Below are positions 28,101 through 41,000 of a stretch of 64,000 nt of DNA, piece by piece; position 1 is the stretch's first letter; every line of letters begins with the position of its first letter. Below the pieces are notes generated by a model, which was not told the origin of the DNA, did no database searches, and saw only the letters and a program-made list of their open reading frames with translations. A program made the position numbers and the translations under genes. This stretch comes from Proteles cristata cristata (Eukaryota > Chordata > Mammalia > Carnivora > Hyaenidae), in contig JAESUZ010000756.1 of the NCBI GenBank assembly GCA_017311185.1, positions 620,001 through 684,000 of the forward strand, read 5' to 3'.

Positions 28101-29534
28101 AAGAAGGATGCAACTGACTCCACTTGGAGAAATCAAGGAAAGTTACCAGAAAGGTGACATATTAACTGAACCTTGAAGGCAAAACATTTTTTGAATTTGC
28201 GAAGACTGACATACATCAGGTAGAAGGAACTGACTGTCCAGGGCCAGCGTGTTGTGAGTGTCAGCAACAGAGGACTTTGAGGGGTTGACATCCTCATGGT
28301 ATCATGAGGAATAGCAAAGATAAGACTAGAGATGAAGATAGGGCAAGATAGCAAGTGTCTTGTGTGCTAAGCAATTTGTCTTGACTCTTAACCAGGGTTT
28401 CTGTCTGAACCCCTGAACAACATTTATGTTCTCAGTTTTCCCCAAGGATTGTAACATAACCCATACCATTTTAGATGCATAGGACCGAGGTTAATTAATT
28501 ACATAGAATGGATTCTTTAGGACACTACGGCCTAAGTTTTTTCTAAAAGTCCTAGCTGAAAGGTTGAGTGAGGAACCTACTGGTCTTTGAGCTGGAGATA
28601 AACATGTCAACTCTAGGGGTGCCTGGGTGGCTTAGTTGATTAAGCGTCCGACTCGCTTAGGTCATGATCTCACGGTTCGTGGGTTTGAGCCCCACATCGG
28701 GCTCTGTGCTGACTGCCAGCTCACAGCCTGGAGCCTGTTTCGGTCTGTGACTCCCTCTCTCTCTGACCCTCCCCTGCTCACGCTGTCTATCTCTCTCCTA
28801 GAAATAAATAAAACATTAAAAAAAAAAGTCAACTCTACCACAGTGTAGACAAGAATGGGGAAGCTGGAAGACCAGAGAAAACTTCTCATAATGGTCATGA
28901 TAAGAGAGACGGCGGTGGGGGGGGCGGGGGCTGAAATAAGGACATGAAAATGGATAGAGAATTTATATTTAAGGCAAAACACAACAGGCTAATTCAATGA
29001 GGAGCCATGGGGAAGAAGGGTAAGTTTAGTTTGAGTCTAGTTTCTAGTTTGGAAGATGGTATGAATGGTGATGCAATTATCTGAGACATGAAAATGGTAG
29101 AAAAAGTAATTTTGGAGGTGATAGCAAAAATTCAGTTAAATGCAAAATATTCAGCAGGTAATGCCAGGAAAGTTGCAGCAAATGTAAGTACCAAGTCCAA
29201 CAGAGAGGACAGAGTTGCAGTAGCAATGATAATGAACATTTACCAGTGTAAGTTCCTTTGTAAACACTTCAGATGTATTAGTGCATTTAATCCTCATAAC
29301 CATTATCTGAGTTAGGAACTCTCTTATAACTATTTTGTGGATGAGAAAATAAAGGCAAAAAGGTGATTAAATAATTTGCCAAGTTCTCACTGCTAGTAAG
29401 TGACAAGGTTCAAATCCAGGCACTCTGACTTAAAGCGTTGCATAAATACAGTTCTATAAATATGGGGTTTTAAGAGTTTGTAGGTGGTCATTGAAACCAT
29501 GGAAGAAATCATGGGAAACACATGCAGAAGGAAC

Positions 29535-29565
<31 letters not shown>

Positions 29566-32500
29566 AATGTTTGTTTATTTTTGGGAGAGAGAGTGAGCAC
29601 ACTTGGGGAAGGGGCATGGAAAGAGGGAGACACAGAATCGGAAGCAGGCTTCAGGCTCAGAGCTGTCAGCACAGAGCCTGATGCAGGGGTCAAATCCACA
29701 AGCTGTGAGATCCTGACCTGAGCCGAGGTTGGATGCTTAACCGACTGAGCCACCCAGGCGCTCCCGGAAGGAACATTTAATGGGAGGTCTGTACCCTAAT
29801 ACCCTGTATTAGGCCTCTTATTCCTGTTCCCCAGACCCCCTGCTCATAGCCTGTGACCCACTCCTTAGACAAGGAACCCACCTGTTTTGCATTAGATCTC
29901 TGACTGGGCCCCTAATGCTCTGCTCCTTAGCTCTATTTCTTTGTCGGGCGAAATTCCTTGTAATGGTCTCCGGTTTGTTCCAAGGTACCAATGGTCTCAT
30001 GCGACTTCAGAAGCAGAATGACAGAAACACCTTGAATTTATGAATCGATAGAATTACTGAACATTTGTTGAGCATCTTCTGTTTGCCAGGGACTATTCTC
30101 AGCTCTGGGGACATAGCAGATAATAAAACAGATGAGAACCCCTGCCTTCACGAAGCTTCAGTTTTATTAGAATGTTTTAGGAGTGATCCTGGCACCTTAC
30201 AGTTGTGAAGCCCTTTTGGTTTTCCAAAGCATCCCTACAGCCACCCATCGCCCTAAGAGGTGACCGTGGCGGGTCTGAAAATCCCACAGTGTAGACACAC
30301 TGGATCAGATACTGATGGAACTTGAGCTGTTCTCCCACAGGCTTCTGCATTTCCTGCTGCTTAGATTTCTCAGCTAACCTTTATGGAGTTGCTCTTTGAC
30401 AACACTACCTAAAGTTTTGATATCAAAGTAAGTTTAAATCTAAGCTTAAAAGCCTTTAGTGTGCCTGCATGGTAACATCAATTTCAAATTCACTTCAGTC
30501 TAGCACTTTTACAGGGTATAATGGGTATAGCTCCTTTTGTTAAAGTTAAATGGCCCCATATAAAACTTTATCAAATACATTTTACAGCTATTAGTACCTA
30601 CAGAGTATCTATGAAAGTCTTCACAACTTCTTATGTAATAAATACAGAACACTATTTACTATTTTTTGTATCTTTATAAAGTAGAACAAACTATTTATTA
30701 AAAAAATATATAAGCATATAAATCATATGCTGTTTCTTTTTTTATGTTTATTTTTGAGAGAGAGAGAGAGAGCGAGAGAGCGTGTGCACAAGCAGGGGAG
30801 GGGCAGGAGAGAGAGAGAGAGAGAGAGATACAGAATCTGAAGCAGGTGCCAGTTTCCAAGCTGTCAGCACAGAGCCCGATGTGGGGCTCAAACTCACAAA
30901 CTGTGAGATCATCATCTGAGTGGAAGTCAGACGCCTAACCGACTGAGCCACCCAGGCACCCCAAACCATATGCTGTTTCTTATCCCATCATTAATCAAAC
31001 TCGACAAAATATTTGTTAATAATTATTTATAATTCTATGAGGTACCAATGATGTGTCCTGACCTTCCCTTCATGGAGCCTGTAAGCTAGTTGTGGAGACA
31101 TGGCATGCCTGCATGAGACAAAAACTCACAATCCATAAAATACATAGTGACTGGTATAAACAACAATTGTGACAGAAGTTGAGAAGTGAGTGTGAACTCT
31201 GATGTGGGCTGGATAATGAGGCAAAAACTCCTTTTTGAAAAATTTGAGACTAAAAAGCTCTAAAAGGATGTTCAACATTTGTACAGGTGCTAAGGGGAAC
31301 GATAGAATGTTCTGTACATTGGGAACAGGGGGGGCAGGGAACAAGGTCTAGGGGACCAGACTGTTTTAGGCTTTGAATGCTAAGTGCCTTTTATAACACT
31401 TTGGACTTGCTATTGAATTTTTATTTTGTCCCTAATGCGATCTAAAATCTGGTAGAATCTAAAGATCCAAATGAAGGACTTTGAAGTCAGTGCTGAGCCT
31501 GTCCAGGACTGGCTGAGTAAAACTGAGAAGTTGGTGCAAGAAAGCAGCAATCGCCTGTACGACCTGCCAGCAAAGAGGCGGGAACAGCAGAAGCTCCAGG
31601 TAATGAGACCGTGTGCCCTTCTGGCTACCCTTTACCCCCATCCTCTCGCACAACCTTGCATTCAGCCGTACCCTGGAGTTAGGTCATGCTGTCTGGAGAT
31701 GCAGCATGCCCTTTCCCTGTTTCTAACGGATTTTATGTTTGCTGGCTTCCCTCTGAGGTGTGGTCTGTTTCCATCCCATAGTCCGTCCCATAGTCCGTCC
31801 CATTTGTCTCCGGGAAATAGTACAGCTTTTGGGGCACACCAGTTGCTCGCCATGTTTATTTCCACGTTCTTTGGGCCAAAGCTCTGTCCGCGGTGTGCTT
31901 TCCTCCAGCCTCTTACTGGTAACTTGCTTGTGCTTTTCAGTCTGTCCTTGAGGAAATAAACTGCTACGAGCCTCAGCTCAACAGGCTGAGAGAGAAAGCT
32001 CAGCAGCTGTGGGAAGGACAAGCTGCCAGCAAGAGCTTCATGCACAGAGTGTCGCAGCTGTCTTCTCAGTATCTAGCTCTAAGCAATCTAACAAAGGTAA
32101 CGCCTGCCATGTGCTATGTGTGCCTGTGGTACCAAGGCCACCCGTCCATGCAGGGTGTCTGCTGGGTCAGGAATAAGGTGTGTGAGTGTCTTTCCCAGCC
32201 TCCCAAGCCAAGTCACACACTTGTATGGCATCATCTTCGTGTGAGTGTCTGACAAGAGCTAGGGAGGTTTCAGAGATGGAAGAGATATTCCAATCTCCAT
32301 TATTGCACAAGATGTTCTCCTTGATCCTGAAATGGTATGTTTCCCAGAGATTTTATCTTGAAGACTCAAAGTGGGAATACAAGGCAAAATTCGGAGTTTG
32401 GGGCCTAAACAATCTTAGGTTAAACTATTTCAGAAAAACATGAATTCAAAGCAGTTTAAATTTTAGTGGACTACATTTAATGAGTTTGGGATCACTTTTT

Positions 32501-35500
32501 TTTTTTAATTTGTCTGAATTCTTTATGTTATTACATGGTTCTCAAGGATGTGTTGATGGAGAGTTTCATTTCAGATTCCCGAGCAGGGCTCAAAGTTGGC
32601 AATGATCTGTATAACTGATTAAATATCTTTTCTAACAATTTAGAGAAAACTAAATGAGATATTGCTATGACCTAATTTAGAACATTCAGCAGGTGTAATG
32701 TAGACCCATCTTGAACTCTGTGAGCTCAGGTCTACCTTGAGCTTTATGTGGCTCATAACATGTGGTCTCCGTATATTATCTTTTGCATTTCAGATCTTAC
32801 AGTGTAGGGAACTTACTGTAGAGTAATAGGGCTTCACCTATCTTAGTGTGGACTTACTTCTGATCTGCTAATTTGGCTTCTCAATAAAGCATCATTGACA
32901 CATTTATACTAGTAGAGTCTTAAAGTAAATAGTCTATGTTTACACCCATGTTGTTTTTCTACAAATAAGTTACTTCTTTTTTCTCTTTAGAAAATCTGGC
33001 ATCTACCTGAAATTAGAATGAATTGAGGGCATCTTTATAATCCTTTGCATTTATTTAGATATCAAAAATCAATAGATATTTGAGTGCTTTAAGAGTGCTT
33101 TTAAGAGCATAAAAAAAGAGTTGTAAACATAGTCAAAAAATCTTCTCTGTGTTGGATATAAACTTTAATTAATAAATAAAATCATATCTGTGATTCCAGT
33201 TTTTGAAATGTAGAGCTATTATGAAATCTCAGATACTTATCTTTTTGAACGGGTCACAATGTAGGTCATATGGGGACTTGGTATCGGTTGAGCCAAATGT
33301 GGTATGGGAAAGCTAGAAAGTACTGTGATTCGTCTCCCACACAAGGCATTAGGAAGAGATTTTGCTGATTCCAAAATAAATGTCAAAATTGTCATGACAA
33401 AGAGTAGGGACTAAAGTGAGGGGCAGTTGATTATAATTGTTCTGCTTTTGACCTGGTTATTCTGATCACAGAGGTATTCCGCATATCCCAGATGAATACA
33501 GACTTGCTTTGCATTTGTGCAGCATATGAACCCATGACTGATTCCAACTATTTGAAGCCAATGGTTAGCTTTACAGTCTGAGTCTCTGTAGGTTGTGAGG
33601 TGGAATGGGCTGCCAGAAAACAAGTTCTGTCATTTCCAGGAGAAAGTATCCAGATTGGATCGAATTGTTGCGGAACACAATCAGTTCTCCCTTGGGATTA
33701 AAGAGCTACAAGACTGGATGTCAGATGCAGTACACATGCTGGACTCTTACTGCCACCCGATATCGGACAAAAGTGTGCTGGATAGCAGGATGCTCAAGCT
33801 TGAGGTGGGCGTCTTTAGAGAAATGCATCTCATCTACGGAATTTGTCTTTCTCAGAATTTCTCACCTCTCCATCTGTTCGGTGTGATTATGTCACATTGT
33901 GTCCACAAGAAATCTAGGAATGCACAGTGGGTGTGACCCTGTTTGCAGAGGGTGGCCTTGCCTAAGCATCCCTGAATCATTTGAGCCCAGACATATTCAC
34001 TCCTAAGCACTTTACAAAACTTAAACTCAAATAGCAACCAAACGTGGTTACTTCTCTGATATAGTTAAGAGGCAAGCTTCAAATTACATCAGAGACATAT
34101 TACTCTTAGGATATATTTTGGTGGAACTTTTTTAGAGCAAGCCATTTCCCATTTTGGTCAACTCAGTTGTCTGCCTAGATCATTCAGTCAATTCTTTTCC
34201 CATCCCTGGATATTAGTTCTAGTTCACAATTGTGATAAAACAACTAATCTGCAGTCATTCACCTTCCGTTGGTATACTGGCTGTCTTAAAGGAGATTAGC
34301 TCTCTGTCTTGATACCTAGGATTCAAAAATGAATAAAGTGTGGCTATTGTCAAGGATTTCATTGTCAGTGGCTGGAGGCTGAATCAGAGAAGACAGTTAC
34401 AGCAGATTGGGATGTGTTTGCAGTACAGACACACAGAAGAGTGGAAGAGGCAGGAGGGATTTGTCTGGGAACTAACTAGAATAGGTTTCTCAGAAAGTCT
34501 GATGCCTGAACCGAGAGTTGAGAATGATCCCAGCCTAAGGGAAAGCCAAGGAAAACAAATAGCATTGTGTGGGAGAAATTGCTAGCAGTTCCACTTTGCT
34601 GTGGCAAAAACTGATGGCCAGGAAGAGCTGAGGCTGAATCCGTAGACGTTGGTGGGGTCCAGATTAAGGAGAGGGACAAAACCTTGCCTTTTAAGTGATA
34701 ATGTCAGTTTTAAAGCTTTGAGTTCAAACTTCCTTCTTATGAAGAAAAAGAATAGTGCCATGAAGACCTTGAAATATATAGATTAATACATGCTATAAAT
34801 TAATCTATCTCTTTCGGCTTGTGCTAGAGACCTTAACATTATAAAGCTCATTATCCTGTGACCTTTGAAAGTCCATGAATTCTATTATAATCTATTCTTC
34901 TCTTGTTGAAAACCAGTAAAATAAAATTTCAGTGGAAAGAAGGGATTATTCAAAGAAGGATCAAGCCTTCAGAAGCTGAGGCCACTTGGAGGCCAGCTGG
35001 TGACTGGTGATTGGTGGCTGACACTCACCAGCAGGTGACTCTCCCACCTGGCACTCAGTCAGCCTGTGAGATTCATGGCTCAATAGGATTGTGTGTCATT
35101 CTCCTATTTAGGATCTCTGAAACATTTAAAGCCAAAAATGCTAAGCATGCAAATGACAAAGGACTTCTGCACTTGCTTCTGTAGGCCCTACTATCAGTGA
35201 AACAGGAAAAAGAGATCCAGATGAGAATGATAGTGACCAGAGGGGAATCTGTCCTGCAGAATACCTCTCCGGAAGGTGTTCCTGCCATTCAGCAGCAGCT
35301 GCAGAGTGTGAAGGATATGTGGGCTTCCCTTTCGTCTGCAGCCATCCGTTGTAAAAGGTAAGTGAAACGAAAGCCAATTCTTGCCAAGCCATTACCAAAA
35401 GATCAATAGAACAGCACAGTAATGCACCAGTCTGGGGTTTTCTTCTCTTTTTTCTTTTCTTTTCTTTGTCCCTCCTTTCCTTTCTTCCTTCTTCCCACCC

Positions 35501-36583
35501 TCCCTCCCTTTCTTTCTTCTTCTTTCTTTCCTCTTCTTTTTTCTTATTAGAACAAAAGAAACTTGTAGGTACAATATTGCGTTCAGGTTGGCCTGCAATA
35601 CCGTACCTATATTTTAATATAACTACATTATTTCTTTTTGCTATTGTTCACTGCTTAACAAGGTAAAAGATAAATAAATGTTTCATCATGTAAAGAGAAT
35701 TATTTATAATTTTTTAAACATTTATTTATTTTTGAGAAAGAGAGTACACACAGGGGAGGAGGAGAAGAAGACCTGAAGCAGGCTCTGCACTAACAGCAGA
35801 GAGTCTGACGCGGGGCTTGAACTCACAAACCGTGAGATTATGGTCTGAGCTGAAGTCAGAGGCTTAGTCAGCTGAGCCATCCAGGGGTCCCTAAAGATAC
35901 ATTATTTAAACCAAGTAGTTTCCTTGGAAGGTAACCCTAGGAAACACCAGCAGCATATGGGAGAGAGAGAGAGGAGAATGGAAGCGCAGCTCTTAAGGGA
36001 ATGTTCTCGAGCAGGTTCCCACAGTGAGCGCAGTGGACAGCTGGATCTGGCTGGGCAGTGCGGGGAGCCCGTGTAGAACACAGTTACCCACTGAGGACAG
36101 AACTAGAATGCTTGCAAAGAAACTTCCATGAGTCAGGAGGGCAGCTGAGGGCTACTCTCAGCGAGATAAGAATCCCAGGCACTTGTCACCTGTATTGCCC
36201 TCCAGCTGAGCGAGCTCCAGAGACCAGAGAATGGGCTCGGGCCAGGAAGACCTGGAGCTGGCAGTCAGGGGACGGGATGCTGCAGTGGTGTGGTCGGAGG
36301 GTGAATATGGGTGGAACGCAGAGTGTCTGCTACAAAATCACCCAAAGTGTGGTAGTTATATTAGGCACGAATGATGAATGGCCTTGAAAACATAACGTCC
36401 ATAATTGAGAGAAAGAGTGCTTGATTTACCTGTAAGAGAAGTAAGCACATTAGACCAGTTCAGAAAATGTTCCCCTATTTTTCCATTGTGATTTTCTGAT
36501 TTTTATTTTTTAAAAGTTTTATTTATTTATATTGAGAGAGAGAGAGAAAGAGAGAGAGCGCAGGAGCAGGGTAGGGACAGAGA

Positions 36584-36625
<42 letters not shown>

Positions 36626-38009
36626 CTTAAGCAGGCTCTGCACTGTCAGTGTAGAGCTCAGTGCAGGGCTCGAACTCACAAACTGTGAAATCATTGACCT
36701 GAGCCAAAATCAGGAGTTAGACGCTTAACAGACTGAGCCTCCCAGGCACCCCATGATTTTCTGATTTTTAAGTCTCATGCAAGATAGTTACTGTACTTTT
36801 TCTTGCTTGCTTCTTCCTTCCTTCTTTTAGTAATTTCTTTTTTTCTTCCCCTGGATGTTCTGCTCAAGTCAATGGACTCAAGTATCGATCCTCTTCCTCC
36901 CTAGAGTCTTGGCTCCAGAAAAGCCTCCCATAGGGGATCTCTCCCAGTTTGGCCATCAAGCCTCTCCCAGGGTCTCAAGGGACCTGCTTACTGATTCCAA
37001 GTTTTGTGTCCAGTCCCACTTTTTGACCTATCAGCCTGGACTTAACTATCCTCTGCTTCTCAAGGTTATTCTTGCCAGGGACCCAGACTCAGATTTGATC
37101 AGCCCTGGCCATTCCACCCAGCCCGAGCCAGCTCCTGTCCTGATCGATGGGCTCCCTGCTGGATGGATGGATGGGGCAGATGCAGTGATAGAGATCGGGC
37201 AGATTGAATTTATATGGCTTCTCAGTGTAGATTATTGTCCTTTCGAATACGTTTCAGTCAACTTGAAGGAGCGCTTTCTAAGTGGACAAGTTATCAGGAT
37301 GATGTCCGACAGTTTTCCGGTTGGATGGACAGCGTGGAAGCGAGCCTAAATGAATCTGAAAGGCAGTACTCAGAACTGCGGGAGAAAACAGCCTCTCTGG
37401 GAAAAGCCAAGGTGGGAGCTGGATTTCCGATTCCATGTGTCCTCCGACAGGCTTCTTCAGAATACCTTAGTTATGTAAAAATATGATTAGCTGCATGCTA
37501 GGGCTGCACACGTAGGTAAACTGTACTGGGGGCTTTTGCTATAATTTCTAATGGCTTCTTAAACCAGACTTTTGTGTGTGACTATTTTATTAGTGAGTGA
37601 AAGCTTTCTCTTCCAGGAAAACCTCAGAGATCCATGTTTTATGGTACATTTAAATTTTGGCAACTTGCAATATCTTAATATCTTCAGCCTGCTCATCATT
37701 AGGAAGTAAAAATCCTTTCTTTTTATCACACCTTTTGTTCTTTTTTAAAAATGTTTTATTTATTTCTGGGAGAGAGAGAGAGAAAGCATGAGCAGGGGAG
37801 GGTCAGAGAGAGAGGAGACACAGAATCTGAAGCAGGCTCTGGGTTCTGAGCTGTCAGCACGCAACCCGGTGTGGGGCTCAAACCCATGGACTGTGAGATC
37901 ATGACCTGAGCCGAAGTCGGACGCTTAACTGACTGAACCACCCAGGTGCCCCTGTATTTCTACTTTCGTACATTTTCATGATGCTTATATGTGTAGTGTT
38001 ACATATTCT

Positions 38010-38059
<50 letters not shown>

Positions 38060-41000
38060 TTGAGGATATGTCTTAAATCTTTTTTATGTTATTTATTTTT
38101 AAATGTTTATTTATTTTTGAGAGAGAGAGTACGTGTATACATGGGAGAAGGGCAGAGAGAGAGGGAGACAGAATCTGAAGCAGGCGCCAGGCTCTGAGCT
38201 CTCAGTGCAGAGCCTGATGTGAGGCTCAAACCCACAAGCCATGAGACCGTTGCCTGAGCTAAAGTCGCTTGCTCAACTGACTGAGCCCCCCAGGCACTCC
38301 AAATCTTTTTATTAATATGGTATTCAGACATAAAATGTTGGAGCCCTTTGATTTATGTCCTTCTTCTAGGGTATATTTATTGGATGACCTGTTCCACCTC
38401 AACCTTAGCTATGTCCGAAGCAGTACGTATTACTTCTACCCCCAAAGCTTTCACGTCCCGATATTCTCATTCTCCATTCATTTGTGTCTCCCCTTGCTGC
38501 ATACCCTAAGCTGGAAACTTCATTATCCCCAGCTCCTGCTTCCCCACACCCACTTTGAATTAGGCATTAGACCCTGCTGATTTTATCCCAGAAATGTCTC
38601 CTGACCACAATCTATCCTTCTTTTCCTAAATTGCAACAGACTTCTAAATGCTCATTTTGGGGGCACCTGGGTGTCTCAGTCAGTTGAGCATCCAACTTTG
38701 GCTCAGGTCATGATCTTGCCGTTTGTGAGTTTGAGCCCTACATTGAGCTCTGTGCTGACAGCTCAGAGCCTGGAGTCTGCTTTGGATTCAGCGTCCTCTC
38801 TCTCTGCCCCTCCCCCACTCATGCTCGTGTGCTCGCTCTCTCTCTCACGACAAAAATAAACATTATCTTTTTTTAAAAAAATGCTCAATTTTGTCTCTTG
38901 TCTCCATCTACTGTTACCTTCCTATAAAGGTCCATGTCTCATTTTCCTCTCTGGGAACCCCGTTGTCCCGTTGTCTGCAGTCTCTGGCCGATCTTCCTCG
39001 TCCACTTTAAAGAATTTGAATAATCTCCCTCATTTGTCACCCTCATTTCCTTCACAATCCCACCCTCCTTGCCCCCATGTATTTCTGCTTCCTGAAAAAG
39101 CCACATTAGACGGAAGGGAGTCCATGCCTCTGCGGGAATGATCTAGCTCGGCCTCTGCAGCCTGCAACCTTCCACTCCCCTTTCTGAACTTACACAAGTT
39201 TTTTTGTTGTGATACCACCACCACCCTAAGCTTACATAGTTCTCCTGTTCTCCGTTGTTCATATCTCTTTTATCAGTTGTACAGAGAATATGCATACATC
39301 CCTCTCTCCCACAGTGGATAAAGGTGCTTAATATTTTTTTATATCCTATGCATTGAGCTCTCTCAGGCTAACACAGAGCAAATGCTGAATAAAAGTTATT
39401 TAAATGACTAAATGACCTTTTGTGACTTCTGCCAAATCACTTAACATTTTAGAGTCTCATTCATGCATCTGAAAATCTAATCATAATTATCTACCACATA
39501 ATATTATTATAATGATTTATGGACTAATGAAATTCTTCATTTATTCAATAAATATTTACTGAGAATTTGCTGCCTGCAGGCATTGCGCTCGATTCTAGGT
39601 AAATCAAGCAGAGAAGCACTGTATTCTGGTGGGAACATGTACACTCATCGGAGTGCATGGGTGCACACACAGTACCAAGGACAACTGCATGAAGAAAAAG
39701 TGGCACGTTGTGAAAGAGTCACTGCACAGAGCTAACGTGGGTTGTTTGGAGTTGAGGGAGGGACAGAAAAGTGCTCTCTGAAACAGCAGACTTGCAGACT
39801 ACGCCGGAAGGAATGTAGTGCAGAGAAATTAGTCTGGGGAAAGGGAAGGACACGAACAGTCTAGGTAGAATAATCAGCATTGTCCTGAGACCCTGAGGAG
39901 GGAGAGACTCTGGCTCAATGAGGGAACTAAAAGAAAGGCCACTTGTTGCTGGAACAGAGAAGAAACAGGGTAAGTGCTGTCAGGTGAGCTGGTAGAAGAG
40001 ACGGGGACCCATCTACACATCGCCATGTTGGCTAGCCTGATGATTTGCACTTGAACCTGACAGCACTGGGAAGGTAGTTGATGATTTAAGCTAAGGGTTC
40101 CATTTATAGTCTTAAAACCTTGTATCCCTCAGGCTGCTATGTGGCGTATGAAAAAGGCACAGATCAGGGATTGGTGGTGGGAAATCTGCCCAGCGGGATG
40201 GTGCACAAGTCCAGTAAAAGGTGGAGGGGCGTGGGCTAAAGTGCTTGCAGGAGACGTGAGGACAAATGTCAGGATATAACGTGGAGACAGAACTAACAGA
40301 ATCTCATCATGGATGGAATGACAGAGAGCTGGGAGAAAGGGTGACTTCCAGTGGTCTGAGATGGCCATATGGGTGGCATGTGGTGGCATTTACTGTTTGA
40401 AAAAAGACTGAAGGGGATAGGGATTTGGGGGTTGGTGGGGCCTGGGGAGGTATGGGAATGGAGTGGGGGTCAGGAGCCCAATTGTGCACCAATTAAGTTG
40501 AAGATACCAAAGGCAATTGGAATCAATATCTCAGTGACTTCTGGGCCAGATATCAAATATACTTACACGCTTTATATACATGTGTAGATGGATGGATCTA
40601 TCGATCTACCTGTCAAGAGATGGAAAACCTAAGATCACTTGTCAACAACACAGTTAAAATATCTTAATTTCAGCAGTATTATTGATATGTTGGTATACTC
40701 GGTAACTCTTTGTTTTCTTTTAAATTGTCCTCTAGTTACTAAGTGAAGAAGTGCTGAGTTACAGCGGCTTGCTCGAGGCCATTGAACTCAAAGGGGCTGG
40801 CATGACAGGGCACTATGTCACCCAGTTAGAGTTCCAGGATCTTCAGGAGCGATACAGAGCGATCACAGAGAGGGCCAAGGTACTGCTAACCATGTTCCAC
40901 GCAGGCGCACTGGGATAGGAGGACTTAGACCTATGCTTACTTTAAGACTCCTTTACTTTCTGGAATGGTGATCTGTGAAGGCACGAAGAACAAATGAACG

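Noticed and set aside
36058..36387. 109-codon open frame in intron 18
   Set aside because: No domain, no splice or promoter context and no recognised family. Chance frame in GC-richer DNA.
36855..37349. 164-codon open frame upstream of exon 19
   Set aside because: It overlaps exon 19 in another frame, shows no recognisable domain and has intron-like composition on its left. Chance frame.
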